Of a stretch of DNA of 64,000 bases, positions 22,533 through 33,620 are shown one piece after another. The notes beneath the pieces were generated by a model. It ran no database searches, had not been told where the DNA came from, and was given only the letters and a program-made list of their open reading frames with translations. Each line of letters begins with the position of its first letter. The stretch's first letter is position 1. The translations under genes were made by a program, and so were the position numbers. Source of the DNA: Liolophura sinensis (Eukaryota > Mollusca > Polyplacophora > Chitonida > Chitonidae); NCBI RefSeq assembly GCF_032854445.1, contig NC_088297.1, positions 20,907,127-20,971,126 of the forward strand, read 5' to 3'.

Positions 22533-22756
22533 GCCCTAATTCCTCAATCTTTATGAAAGGATATGAAAGGGCAACTTTCAGGGGAATTCATGCACACATA
22601 TATAATTTGATTTTGGAGACAAAACTACAGTGGTTGTATTGACCATTTTCAGTGCTTGACAAAAACTATAATTTTATCAGTCTACACAGAATAATGCTTT
22701 CAGAATATGCTTGAATAAACAGCTTGCAAACATATGAAAAGGTTGAAGAATTACAG
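22533..22756. mobile_element. Family-A short inverted-repeat element
   Basis: The left end CCCTAATTCCTCAATC and the right end GAAAAGGTTGAAGAATTACAG are near-perfect inverted repeats. The interior has GATTTTGGAGACAAAACTAC and TTTATCAGTCTACACAGAATAATG. About 220 bp, non-coding: a MITE. Confidence 0.75.
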
Positions 22757-22842
22757 TAGGCACCAACACAACAATTATACAATAGCATTTGGCTCCTAAT
22801 AGGCCTGTATTACATCCTCCAAAATGTAACTTTATTCTTTAG

Positions 22843-22882
22843 ACAGACTACAAAAGCCTGACAAGCCTATATTTATGGGAAG
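22843..22882 (+). CDS. Candidate 40-bp exon, partly duplicated at 25.98 kb
   Basis: TAACTTTATTCTTTAG precedes ACAGACTACAAAAGCCTGAC..., which ends at a near-consensus donor GGGAAG|GTAAGAAAA. Entering in phase 0, as left by the 20.5-kb exon, it reads TDYKSLTSLYLWE plus one base. The 3' 30-odd bases and about 30 intronic bases recur near-identically at 25.98-26.04 kb, where the acceptor is missing. Both splice sites and the phase are good, but I recognise no family motif. Confidence 0.3.
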
Positions 22883-23633
22883 GTAAGAAAATGGACTCTG
22901 TGATGGTGCTTATTTTGTTTAGTATGATCTGCTTGATACTGTCATTTGTGGTTATCTGTATGTCTGCCTGTAACTGAAATTAAATAAAAGAAAAAGAAAA
23001 AAAAATACTCTTGTGATTGAAATGTGAATCACATGCAAAACAGAGTATTCCATTATTGAAAATGGAGTTGGTTAGGGAGAACACAGCTGTCAGTGATCAG
23101 TTCACACTACATGGGTGGGGGGGAGAAAGTCTAGAAACTGCATTAGTGATGCACAAATTTGTGAACATCAGAGCAGTTCTGAAAATCTCCGTCTATTGAT
23201 GCTGAAACATAAAAATGACATTTTCTGGATGTATTCGGGTTAATGATGCCATTTTGTAGCACAAAGGCCAAGTTGGCAGTCATGACACAGCTGGCAGACT
23301 TTCCAGGTTGTGTATATGTACAATACATGTGCATATATCAGGCCAGCGATTTACAACCTACATCCGATTTTTCCGTGTTTCCCATCTCTGTGATGTACAA
23401 TGCAAAGATCAAAGGATACCTGATCAAGTCCTTGTGACAGTTTGATCTCAAAATACCAAAGTGTTCCTTTGTACTTTAGACGCAGTTTTGGCTTGATCCA
23501 GTCATACCTGTGACAGCTGTTGACTCACACATGTATTTTCATGTGCGCACATGTACATGTACAATACATGACGTTTGAGTGATAGGACCCCTGCATCACT
23601 AATTTGTTTGAAACATTCACATGTTGAAAAGGT

Positions 23634-23988
23634 CAGTGAGTGAGTGCATGGGGTTTATTGTGGTACTTAACAATTTTTCAGTCATATAACGATGAAGGAA
23701 TCCTTAGAATGCACGTAATGTGCCTCCTTGTCGCAGGACGGATTTCCACTCTTTTGTCTATTGCTGCTTCAATAAGACGCCTTACCAAAGGCAAGTAGGC
23801 CACCCCACCCGAGCCATTATACTGATACAGGTCAACCAGTTGTTGCGCTATCCCCTTCATGCTGAACTCCAAGCGAGGAAGCTGCAACTTCCTCTTTTAA
23901 AGTCTTCGGTGTGACCCGACTCAGGATTGACCCTGGATCTGACGCTCCGAAAGCAGACGCTCTGCCAACAGTGCTATCGGGGCCAGTT
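23634..23988 (-). mobile_element. SINE-2 copy with 13/14-bp TSD
   Basis: The flanks CATGTTGAAAAGGT (23620-23633) and CATGTTAAAAGGT (23989-24001) form a target duplication differing by one base. On the - strand the tRNA-like head reads CACTGTTGGCAGAGCG (A box) and GGGTCAATCC (B-box region). The tail is CACTCACTCAC. The interior CTCCTTGTCGCAGGACGGATTTCCAC... recurs at 50.3 kb. This family is unrelated to SINE-1. Confidence 0.88.
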
Positions 23989-24035
23989 CATGTTAAAAGG
24001 TGTGCATTTCTGGATTGCTGAATTGGTCCTTTGAA

Positions 24036-24250
24036 AAAAAAAAAAATGGGTTTTAGAGGCAAATAAAGGTCCTGTGATATTACTTTAGGTGCTGAAACTT
24101 ACATTTTCCAGTAGAATGTTATCCTATATTCCAGATAAACCTCATGTCACATTTTCTGTGACAAACAGAACTATCAGGATTCGGCAAAATGAGAAACTTA
24201 GTGAAGAATGAAATTCTAGGTCAAATGCAGTAATTGCAATGGGAAACAGT
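24036..24250. mobile_element. Family-B dispersed element fragment
   Basis: It shares TTAGAGGCAAATAAAGGTC, GGTGCTGAAACTTACATTTTCCAGTAGAATGTTATCCT and an AAAATGAG block with copies at 29.2, 31.6, 34.7, 43.8 and 54.6 kb. Confidence 0.6.
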
Positions 24251-24419
24251 TTCCCGTTCTAATACAGTAATTTGTAATCTGTATAGTTTATTTCATAGAA
24301 CTATAGTTTATTGTTTCATTGGCTATGTAATCTTTAGTTCATTTCTACTTGTGCAGTACATGACAAATTTGTTTGAGAACTAGGTTAACTGAGTGTTGAT
24401 GAAGGCTGCAATTGCACAG

Positions 24420-24578
24420 TGCCCTAATTTATCAACCTTTTCGCGTATGAAAGAGCAACTTCCAGAGCTTCACAAAAAGTGTCATTTTAGTGTCATTGTG
24501 TACAAAGAGTAAATCTGTCAGAATATGCTTGAATAAACACTTAGCACACATGTGAAAAGGCTGAAGAATTACAGTAAA
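24420..24578. mobile_element. Family-A element, internally deleted
   Basis: Both ends are present (GCCCTAATTTATCAACCTTTTCGCGTATG and CATGTGAAAAGGCTGAAGAATTACAGTA), but the middle is shortened. Confidence 0.7.
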
Positions 24579-25042
24579 ATGTTATCCATTATTTCAGGCT
24601 TACAGGTACATGTATGTGTATTAGTGTGGTACAGAAGGGTGCAGTTATGGTGGAACCAGGTGACTTTACATTTGACATTCAGTTGTAAAGAAGGTCAGCC
24701 AACTGGGTTACAGGTGTGATTCTGGTTCTCGCTGGTTCGACTGTGGCTTCAAATCAGGAGGTTTCTAAGATATACCTGGTGAAGCACGCAGGCTTACCTA
24801 GATCATTGGTTTTGTCCATCCGTAAATCTGACATCATGAAACAACGCCCCTCACATATCTTCCACCAATATGTTGTTGAAAATTTGTCGGGAAGTCTAGA
24901 GGTTCTGTTTCACCCACCCATAAAATTGGCCATTAGCATACATGTACAGGTGGAAGACTGATGTACATTGTACGGAGATTTTAAACAGCAAATAAATGAG
25001 TTCATGAAATCTAATGTTTGTGTCATTGTTTGTGTGTTTCAG

Positions 25043-25140
25043 TGTTGGTGGTTAATCAGGGTTCTGCCAGGAGGCATGACACTGTGAACAGGGATGAGCA
25101 ATGATCAGAAGCCTGAACACAAATCATTTGCACAGTGAGT
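25043..25140. other. Possible non-coding exon
   Basis: GTTTGTGTGTTTCAG is a fair acceptor, and TTTGCACA|GTGAGTACAAG at 25132 is a fair donor. No phase is open throughout, so if spliced it would be untranslated or poison-type. The central GATGAGCAATGATCAGAAGC is loosely repeated at 27.02 kb. Confidence 0.2.
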
Positions 25141-25704
25141 ACAAGTTCTCTCCCTTGACCAGAACTCTTCTTTGATTCTTTATGCCCATTGAGGTTGTAA
25201 AAGCCGGAATCAGCATTCCAGGTGTCTTGCAAGTTCGTGCAGCTTTGAATGAGAGAAGATGGTTAGTATTTGTGATGTGGGGAGTAGCTGGATCAAGTAG
25301 ATTACCATTAGCATCCACTGTAGACTAATGTATTTTAGTCGTGCTAGTTTTCAAGAGCTCTCACCTTATCTCGTCTAAACCTGCGTGAAATTGTGAGACT
25401 CCTGAATTACTGATGGAGTCTAATGTAAACTTCTTGACAGGTTCGCTACCAGGTTATCCGCTACCAAATATCCAGTAATGTTGGACAGTATCAGGATCTA
25501 AATGGATGTATATATTAATAACCATTTTATGTGTATACCGCTGTTGTTGGTTCTGAGTCAATTACTCATGCTCGAAAATAGTTAACCTACTTGTATCCTA
25601 TCAGATAGGTATATATGTCGTTTGGAAAGTGGATTAAGTAACAGTATTATCGTTAATAGGGATTACACTTTCTGATTATGAACGATAATACTGTTACTTG
25701 TACC

Positions 25705-25918
25705 CTAATTCCTCAACCATTTCGCATATGACAGCATCTTTCAGTGCCAAATTTATGCACAATAATTATTAGATTTTGGAGGCAAAACTGCATTGGCTGG
25801 ATTGACCATTTTCAGGGCTTCACAGAAAGTATAATTTTATCATTCTTCTCAGAATAATGCCTTCAGAATATGCTTGAATAAAAACCTTGCAAACATGTGA
25901 AAAGTTTGAAGAATTACA
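25705..25918. mobile_element. Family-A element with TA flanks
   Basis: It reads TA|CCCTAATTCCTCAACCATTTCGCATATG ... CATGTGAAAAGTTTGAAGAATTACAG|TA. The terminal inverted repeats of about 28 bp and the TA on both sides resemble Tc1/mariner-type MITEs. Confidence 0.75.
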
Positions 25919-25974
25919 GTATGCATTGTGAATTGTTCATGTTTTTGCTTGTACGAGTTCGTATTTGATGCAAC

Positions 25975-26040
25975 AAAAGCCTGACAAGCCTATATTTATG
26001 GAAAGGTAAGAAAATGGACTCTGTGATGGTGCTTATTTCG
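25975..26040. repeat. Near-identical partial copy of the 22.8-kb exon and donor
   Basis: ACAAAAGCCTGACAAGCCTATATTTATGG and GGTAAGAAAATGGACTCTGTG, then GATGGTGCTTATTT, match 22852-22916 with one or two differences. The exon's acceptor side was not copied. Both copies lie shortly downstream of a family-A element. Confidence 0.85.
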
Positions 26041-26224
26041 AAGTTACTGGATGGCTGTTGAAACTATGTCAAAGTGGTTTTATACAAGCAACCTGTTACG
26101 TGTGGTAAAGCATTTGAGTGAACTATTTGAATTATGTAGTTAATACAGAGCTATATGTACAGTATACACACACCTATAGCTATTGGAATGACCTTAATTC
26201 GTCATCCTCTGCATCCAGTATGTT

Positions 26225-26400
26225 GAAACATATTCAGAGAATTGTGAGATGTAGGGAAATGATTTGCACAGTTTCATGAAGATAGCATCTTTAATGACAC
26301 AAACTAATCAGTTGGTATAATTTTATCAATCTGCACAGGACAGTGCCATCTGAAAAAGCTTCAGGTAATGTCTGGCAAATATGCAGGGGGTGCAGAATTG
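26225..26400. mobile_element. Family-D/A-like element fragment
   Basis: It carries GAATTGTGAGATGTAGGGAAATGATTTGCACAGTTTCATGAAG and AATGACACAAACTAATCA, shared with 58.3 and 60.0 kb, and TATAATTTTATCAATCTGCACAG as in family A. The ends are unclear. Confidence 0.45.
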
Positions 26401-26574
26401 CAGTACTTCAGACTGATCAGTTAGGATGCAAATGTGAAGGCAGTGATATGGTGTTAAAGAGCATAGTGAATAGCGTTGTGTGTAAGTTTTATCCCGATTC
26501 AGAACCCATGCATTCATTAGTGAACGGCACTAAGAAACTTGCACCTCAAACCAAGGACATGTTCACAACTGTGT

Positions 26575-26949
26575 ACAGTGCGAAGACGCTACATTGTGAT
26601 AATACAGTGTGAAGACGCCACATTGTGATAATACAGTGCGAAAACGCTACATTGTGATAATGTAGTGTGAAGACACCACATTGTGATAATACAGTGTGAA
26701 GACGCCACATTGTGATTATACAGTGCGAAAACGCTACATTGTGATAATGCAGTGCGAAGACGCTACATTGTGATAATACAGTGTGAAGACGCCACATTGT
26801 GATAATACAGTGCGAAAACGCTACATTGTGAAAATGCAGTGCGAAGACGCTACATTGTGATAATACAGTGCAAAGACGCTACATTGTGATAATACAGTGC
26901 AAAGACGCTACATTGTGATAATACAATGTGAAGACACTTGTGATAATAT
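26575..26949. repeat. 29-bp tandem repeat array, about 13 copies
   Basis: The unit ACAGTGCGAAGACGCTACATTGTGATAAT repeats with few differences (GCGAAGACGCTAC / GTGAAGACGCCAC / GCAAAGACGC), the variants alternating irregularly. It ends in AAGACACTTGTGATAATATC. Open frames on both strands are repeat artefacts. Confidence 0.92.
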
Positions 26950-28525
26950 CTCATGATTACAGGTCATGAGTAGGTTGTTAATGATGTCTCTTACTTCACC
27001 TGTTCTGTACAAAAGCTGGTTCAGGTGAGCAATGATCAAAAGCAACCACAAAACCTCATTTGCTTAGGTTTTGTGCCCTTCACTGACATTTTCCACTTAT
27101 ATCAAAGAGTTGAATGACTCATTTGTTGTTTCTTTATGGTTGTTTTCCAATTTTTTATTTGCTGTCGAAAACTTTCCAGTATAAAGGTACACTTAGGAAC
27201 TCAGATGAATGTTTTCTGAATGAATGATGAATTATTTTAAGGTGTCTGATGTTCAGTAATAGCTGAACAGGTAACAACAGAGCTGGAGGCCAAAACAGTT
27301 CATTAAATAGAGCGAACAAAATGCATTGTCAAGAGAATTAGCAAAGTGACCATTTTCTAAAGAAGCATGAATTATTCTTAATGGACTGTCTACATTATGG
27401 TCGGTGTTAATTAAGATTAGAAGTAGAAAAATATGCAAATTTCAGGGTTTGCGTCATAAGTTACTTCAGAAGAGGGAAGATGATTTATGTCCTAGTAAGT
27501 GGAAGATGAAGTTCTGTCTTTTTCATGTGTCATGTGCGTTAGCCAGTGGCAGCAGGTGAGCAAAGTTAATTAAAAGAGCGTTGAATTTAAGTGGCGTCGA
27601 ACTGAATGTTAGAAGCACCAAGTTTGTTTTACTTGGTCTAGGAAGGAACGAAAGTATTTAATATGACCTGCATGTGACAAATAAAAATTGGAGATTTGAG
27701 AACATTTGGTCATTTTAGAAATAATTTTTGTAAATTAAAAGAAATCTGCATGAATTTATAGGAGACAAGAGAAAAAGTGTATTCCTGAATTCCAGTCGAA
27801 AATAAAACCACGAAAGCCAAATTAACCAACTATGATCTCTAATCAAAAAATACAGTAATTTTGTAATTTTCTTTATTAATATACAATTTTCTATTAAAAC
27901 TGAGAGTTATAGTCAGCTATTTTCAGGAATATAATGATTTTGAGATCTTACATCTGTAACTGTCTATGGTATTCGGAAAAGTCAAATAGATCCCGTTCTG
28001 ATGACAACCATTATAATGTGTCCGTTTAATCACAGTTTGATGTACCCTCCCTGCACGGGCTTCCATGTATTGCTCTAGCATCACAGGTGGCTGTCAGTGT
28101 TTTGTTGCTGATGTCTCATTGGTCAATCTTGAACACACCTGTGACTATTGGACCCGAGGCAAACAAATGCTCATTTTGTTCCAGTTGTTTTGTTTTTGGT
28201 TGCAGCTGTTGCTCTCTTACTGAGTATCCCTCCGACAGAAACCGTACGTTGCCCGGACAATGTAAAACAAATTCCGAAATTCAAAAGTTGTTACATGTGT
28301 TGCACACATTGTAGATTGTAGTTTAATGGTAGTGTAATTTAGTTTTAGGTGGATAGCAGTTGCAAACTCCACGTTTTTATTGCTAGTAACTGCTTCCAAC
28401 AAAACAAAGTTCACTTACAAGTATATTTAAAGAGAAGATCTTGAAGTAAACTGTATAATTTTCGGAAATTCACGATTTTTGTCTTAATGAAAGCTGAAAT
28501 TTCTTTGGCAACAACATGTATTCTC
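26950..28525. other. Intronic stretch, one weak exon candidate
   Basis: At about 28180-28260 the acceptor-like TTGTTTTTGGTTGCAG is followed by a CpG-richer stretch open in one phase (CCSLTEYPSDRNRTLPGQ), with a poor donor at about 28260 (ACAAT|GTAAAA). The rest is AT-rich and featureless. Confidence 0.3.
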
Positions 28526-28539
28526 ACCTATTTGCAAAA

Positions 28540-28617
28540 GATGCTGGCCGTCGTTTATTTAACTGATGCATTCTTGAGCACATCATGAAACACCAATCAA
28601 ATAAATATGTAAATAAA
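28540..28617 (+). mobile_element. SINE-1 copy, strongly 5' truncated, 9-bp TSD
   Basis: TTTGCAAAA at 28531-28539 and 28618-28626 flanks an insert starting ATGCTGGCCGTCG and ending ACACCAATCAAATAAATATGTAAATAAA. Confidence 0.85.
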
Positions 28618-28639
28618 TTTGCAAAATATTTAAGGACTT

Positions 28640-28890
28640 ACAGGCCCATTTGTTGTAAGCAGTACTGGAAAACATTGCACTTATGTTAGCATTGAGGCTT
28701 CTGTGAAAAATAACAGACATAGTCAGGATGAAAGCATGACCATTTCTCAGACACCTGACAAAGCTCCTGACTTAAGGCTGAATCAGCAAGCTGACGCCAT
28801 GGATCAAGGGCCATGGAACTTCTGGAGAAAGCTATCTATCACATCATACAAAGATGGCCCTCAGTCAAACACGTCATTGTGTTTGACGTA
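28640..28890. other. Unresolved coding-like stretch
   Basis: Two overlapping + strand frames look protein-like: one runs through GPFVVSSTGKHCTYVS and MDQGPWNFWRKLSITSYK, the other through MELLEKAIYHIIQRWPSVKH. Both end near a possible donor, TTTGAC|GTAAATTT. The acceptor is weak and I cannot choose between the frames. Confidence 0.25.
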
Positions 28891-29151
28891 AATTTATATG
28901 ATATTCAACCCATAAGTTGTCATTTGTGTACAGGCTTTTCCTGTTCTGCTACTTTGAAAGATGTCAGTATGTTGACATTCGCCTGCTGTTCTGTGCATGA
29001 TCATGCATAACTGATGAAGGATTCTAATCAGAAGTGGCCATGTTCAAAATGGATAGTGGTTTATCTTATCTTCTGCTCATACCTTAACCTCCTCCCCTCC
29101 ATTCTTGAACCTCAGTATTATGGAACCAGTTTCCATGCTTTTTATACAGTA

Positions 29152-29365
29152 AATTACCTAAAATTTTGCCCCCAAACTGTGCAATTTTAGATGCAAATAA
29201 ATGTAATAAAATATTTTACTTGTTTCTGAAACTTACATATTTCCGGTATTATGTGATTCTACATGTACCTGTCAGACATGTCAAAATATTTTTCTGGCGT
29301 TAATAGACGTGGGAATTGGGTAAAATGTTAAACTTAGTCAATGTTGAAATTTTAGGTTATTTACG
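29152..29365. mobile_element. Family-B dispersed element fragment
   Basis: It contains TTTTGCCCCCAAACTGTGCAATTTTAGATGCAAATAAATG, CTGAAACTTACATATTTCC and a TTGGGTAAAATG block, as in the other family-B copies. Confidence 0.55.
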
Positions 29366-29399
29366 AGATTTACCTGTAGATATAAAGCATAAGTATGTT

Positions 29400-30270
29400 C
29401 AGGCTCCTCTCCACTGTACACCATACTTGTTTCAGGTTTAAAGTAAAAACTCTTGTAAGGGAAATAAGGGACAATACTTTATGGGGTTAGTCAAGTGCTT
29501 CTTCTCAGCCTCGTGCTACTTAGGCTACAGTAGCTGTGATTGAGTGCCAGATGGGGTTTGAAATTTAAACACTTTTTTCAATGTTTATTCCTAATGTTGT
29601 TTACACATTTGAGCTTGGCTGTGTTGTTATAGCTGATGTATAGTGAGTGGTTAAAAGATGTCCAGTAGATGACAAGATATCTGTAGTTTTTTTATTTCTA
29701 CAGAAGTTTGTGAAATTGGCGCTGTTTGATGGTGATCATTGTTCGAAATTGTTGTGTATTAGAGCGAGTCTCTCATTTAAAATAAACAGTTTGCCAGGTT
29801 ACAAAAAAGAGTTTGTAGTAAACATTGTCTTTAAAATCCATGAAATTTACATGCATTTGTACGATTTTGTCACTTGGATAGATCCCATCCTGGCACTGGC
29901 ATATGAAAACATTTCTGGACTGAAACACTTATTACAGTGTACGACACATACTTATAGGCAGGTGTCTAAATGTTGTGCAGTAGATACATGGCTATTTACT
30001 ACATTGTGTTTCCAAATTCTCATGATTTTCACTTTATTTCGAAGCAGGAGGATTGTACATGTATATATGCTGGTCACAGACTTGCTTTGAATTTCTTTTG
30101 CTCTAATTTTTTGGACAATACAGTCATTTTACTTGCATTACAATTATGCTATCCAGAGCTCTAATAAAGTGATCATACAACTGTAGTAAGTGTGAGGTAC
30201 ATTATTTCAGGGAATAGCACTTAAATGTAAAGAAACCTCATGTACATGCATCATACAAGGCTTCTGTATG
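29400..30270. other. Intronic stretch with a 148-codon open frame of unknown meaning
   Basis: 29647-30090 is open on the + strand, but its composition and lack of splice context do not suggest a gene. No repeat is recognised. Confidence 0.35.
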
Positions 30271-30274
30271 AACT

Positions 30275-30497
30275 CTAACTCTCCAACCTTTGTGCTTAAC
30301 AAGTGCAAACATTCAGTGCATAAATTGCCTGTTTTTATTTAATTTTAGAGACAAAACTATATTGGTTGGATATGCCAACTTCAGGGCCTCCAAAAAAATT
30401 ATAATTTTATCAGTATACACAGGGGAACAATGTCTTCAAACTATGCTTCAATAAACACCTTTGCCAATATGCGAAAAGATTGAAGAAATACAGTAAA
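30275..30497. mobile_element. Family-A element
   Basis: It has CTCTAACTCTCCAACCTTTGTG at the left and GCGAAAAGATTGAAGAAATACAGTA at the right, with the interior ATTTTAGAGACAAAACTATATTGG. Confidence 0.7.
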
Positions 30498-30898
30498 TAT
30501 CCTTCTTTATCCAGGCTTTCAATTTTTAATACCCTTCGTTAATTAAAAGGCATATAGAAATAGGTTGGTAGAAAGGCATAGCCATTAATCATGTCCCTGA
30601 AATTCATGTATTTTGAAAGTTGTGTATTGAATTTCTGAGTTAAACAGGTATACAGAGAAGAAACTTATTGCAGCTGTGCAAACTCGCGTGTGAAATGGAG
30701 AAGATTTGAATGTTGGTTTGCAAGCTGCGTAGCTTGCCTGCTGAAGAACGCCATGTACACTGCGTGCATACTGGTGATTACTGTAGATGTATATATGCGA
30801 ATGGAGGCAAAGACACATGTAGTCTGCTTTGTGCTAGATGTAAGATGTAAAACCTGCGAGAAATTAATGATGACAATTTTCTGCGGTGTATTGTTCAG

Positions 30899-31000
30899 TT
30901 GGACAGAGCCTTGTTTTCGCCGCAGATTTTCTGGTTGCCACAGCAACTGGTCGAAGGTTTTCTATTTCACAGGAAGCTTCTCGCAGTGGTCAGACCTCAG
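30899..31000 (+). CDS. MMS22L: Coding exon, MMS22L-like
   Basis: After the acceptor TTTTCTGCGGTGTATTGTTCAG, 34 codons read LDRALFSPQIFWLPQQL, then FLFHRKLLAVVRPQ, to a donor CCTCAG|GTTTTTGA. The exon is phase 0 on both sides. FSPQIFWLPQQLVEGFL matches the spacing of FVSESFWNWLNKLLKTLL in human MMS22L at roughly residue 300. The sequence beyond 31000 stays open in this frame (to the stop near 31148), so the true donor could lie later, although GTTTTT is weak. The GC content and hydrophobic periodicity support coding. Confidence 0.45.
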
Positions 31001-31569
31001 GTTTTTGAGAGACTGCGTGTTCAGACATGTGCAGCCGCAGAGTGCAGCCACGGTCACAGTCTCGTTAGCCAGGCTGTTACCTGTTGCTTCTGCTCTTGCC
31101 CAGCAGTCAGCTGTACAAGCTGGTTATCTATAGGGAGCGTCTTCACTTGACAGGAACATACACATGTCAGACCATATTTTGCACAGAGCCGTCAACTAAA
31201 TTAGGGGCCATCTCTGATATACAGGTTGGTTGTAGCCAAGGACAGACTTGAATTGTCTTCCATGTACTGTCTGTAACCTGGCTTGTTACATTTTCATGGC
31301 TTACTGTTACGTTTGTTACATTGGAAGGAGAGATGCTCATAAACATCTGAGGGTGTGTGAATAACTTTTAGACCGTTCTAACCTTGAAGGTTTAGGAACA
31401 AGTACTGATTTAGACTCCTTTTTTATAATTTAATGAAAATGAAAAAAGAAAAGAAAAAAGTGTAGAACAAAGACAGCGAAGGAAATGAAGCTGAAGCTGA
31501 TATCTGCTAAAAATGTTGGTATTCTTTTTGATAATATTATGTATTGTATATGGTGTGAGTACTCTAAAT

Positions 31570-31775
31570 GAAATAAAAATTTCACCCCCAAAATTGGATT
31601 TTTTAGAGGTCAATAAATATCTTAAAATATTACTGTTGGTGCTGAAACTTACGTTTTGTCCAATAGGATATTATCCTACCGTCCAAACATACCTATAATC
31701 ACCTTCCTATGATCACTAGAATAATGAGGGGAAATGTGCGGCTTATGTATGGGCGTAATATTACCATAATGTGTT
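31570..31775. mobile_element. Family-B dispersed element fragment
   Basis: It carries AAAATTTCACCCCCAAAATTGG, TTTAGAGGTCAATAAATATC and GTTGGTGCTGAAACTTACG, followed by AGGATATTATCCTACC. Confidence 0.6.
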
Positions 31776-31779
31776 ACAG

Positions 31780-33155
31780 GACGTCGCCGTGATGAATACA
31801 GATTTGTGAATATGTTATTGGGGCCAGCTTCACAAACCATGCATCACAATGGATAATGTACACATAATTACCATGGCAGCGTACATACAATACATACATT
31901 TTACACCACTGGTTGCCATGGTTATTATACACGTAACATTACACCCAGATTGCGAAATGTCCAGGTCAGCTGCAATTAACGCTCTCACCTTTGTTTGTAC
32001 TTGGAGTTGTCATGACAAAATTTGACCTCATAAGGCTGAATGTAAGAAAAGAATGACTGATGAGGTTAACACAAAGAAAAGAAAAGATAAAATGGAAAAA
32101 TCCATTTGTACAAAATGGTAATGGATATGTGGACAGGTGCATGGAAGTCAAAAGATGTATGAAACAGAAACATGTATCCTGTCAAATTTACGTAACATCA
32201 GCAGTATGTCAGCCATGTTGGAGCAAAGAAAAGAACTTGGTAACAGAAAGGTAAAGCTCATTTCATTTACATGTAACAGTAAAAGTTGTTGAAGAATGTA
32301 CATGTTATTGTCCAGGGTTAGTGAAGAAGAAGAATACTCAGTGGGTCTGTGTTAGATAAAACTCAAAACATGTACTGTCAGGGGGTTCAGGTGTTTGATA
32401 TTTTGAACTCTTTAGAATGACAAGCTTGTTAAAATTGAGGTCATGCAACATAATATAAAGGTGTGAAATATTCCAGTTTAAACATTGTAAAACAACTTGG
32501 AAGTGGATAAATTACAATAAAACGCTCATTTTTGTGTGAAATTATGAACATTTCCATTCTTTTAAGTCATCTTCTTGGTGATCTGTTTAAGATCCTTATT
32601 TTTATTTTGGCCTCCATAAAACGAGCGAATCAACCAAAGATTCTGACCTCAGAATGCAAGACTAAACCTTGACATTACATGAACATCTAGTCGTGTTAAA
32701 ACATTAATGTCTCGCTGCAAATTCTTGAAAAGAAAAGCATTTTTGCTGCAACACTGTTGCAGTTTTTTCACCCTCTGTCTCTTGTCGATTTGCTAAAATA
32801 AACAAAAGAGCCAGCTCTGATAAATTCTCTTTCTATTTTCGTCACTCTAGGGAATCACTTGTCAATTGTCGTGTTTGAGTAGTAAACATCGGATCCCAAG
32901 AGTGACTGCTCTAACCGAATTCCATTCAAAAATCACAAGGATATGACAGTGAATCTTACGCTCTGCGTGAGGGGTGATCACCAACATCATGTTCAATGTA
33001 AAACACTACTGTAGAAGTGTTTCCTTGGCTACCATATTATATTTTTTTCTTCTAAAATTCACAAGTATTTACAATGCTCAGTTTACAATACATTTAACAG
33101 GAAATCATATAGCTGTGACAGTTAATCTTAGATATTTTTGTCCCTCTGTTTACAG
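31780..33155. other. Intronic stretch
   Basis: One 51-bp possibility (32200-32250) lies between ...TAACATCAG and CAGAAAG|GTAAAGCTC with an open phase (SMSAMLEQRKELGNRK), but the acceptor lacks a pyrimidine tract. Nothing else is supported. Confidence 0.3.
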
Positions 33156-33194
33156 TGACAGATGAAAAGCTTTGTATTACTAGTAATTCCCAAT
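33156..33194 (+). CDS. Weak candidate microexon
   Basis: A strong acceptor (TTTTTGTCCCTCTGTTTACAG) precedes a phase open for TDEKLCITSNSQ, but the donor (CCCAAT|GTGTAC) is poor. It lies in the expected position between two better exons. I do not recognise the peptide. Confidence 0.15.
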
Positions 33195-33429
33195 GTGTAC
33201 TTTTATGCATTTCGTTCACAAATAATGTTTTGGTTTTATTTTCCTTTCTTTGTGTTTAATATGAAATTCAGAAGTGTTCTTTATGCTAGAAGACATCACT
33301 AGGCTATCGGATAATTTGTGATTGTCTGTTTGGAGATAAAAATGTATTTCACTGTCAGTGAACCTTTTTGTCATGTCTTTTTTTTTTTTCCATCCATATT
33401 CAGTTGTAAGTATTCATTGAACAGAACAT

Positions 33430-33620
33430 TGACGCAGCATGCTCATTTGCCCTGCCCTGCCATGATACGCCAAGCGCATTTACAGTGATGAAGCATCTCT
33501 TCAGTCTATGTTGCCATGGACGTTACGTCAGGCGCACCATGCTTCATGCGTCACTGCTTCATAAGACGGCGCCGTAGGTTTAGCCCGGGGGTGTCTCAGG
33601 CCCTTTGAGACGCCCTATTT
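33430..33620. other. Local CpG-rich patch with a hairpin
   Basis: CpG is dense relative to the intron (GACGTTACGTCAGGCGCACC, AAGACGGCGCCGTAGG). GGTGTCTCA and TGAGACGCC form a 9-bp stem around a short loop at about 33589-33614. There is no open frame of interest. Confidence 0.5.

Noticed and set aside
26546-26797. 84-codon - strand frame (SHCIITMWRLHTV-like repeat)
   Set aside because: It is a by-product of the 29-bp array.
28813-29010. Frame MELLEKAIYHIIQRWP...
   Set aside because: Protein-like locally, but no acceptor precedes it and another open frame overlaps; kept only as an unresolved stretch.
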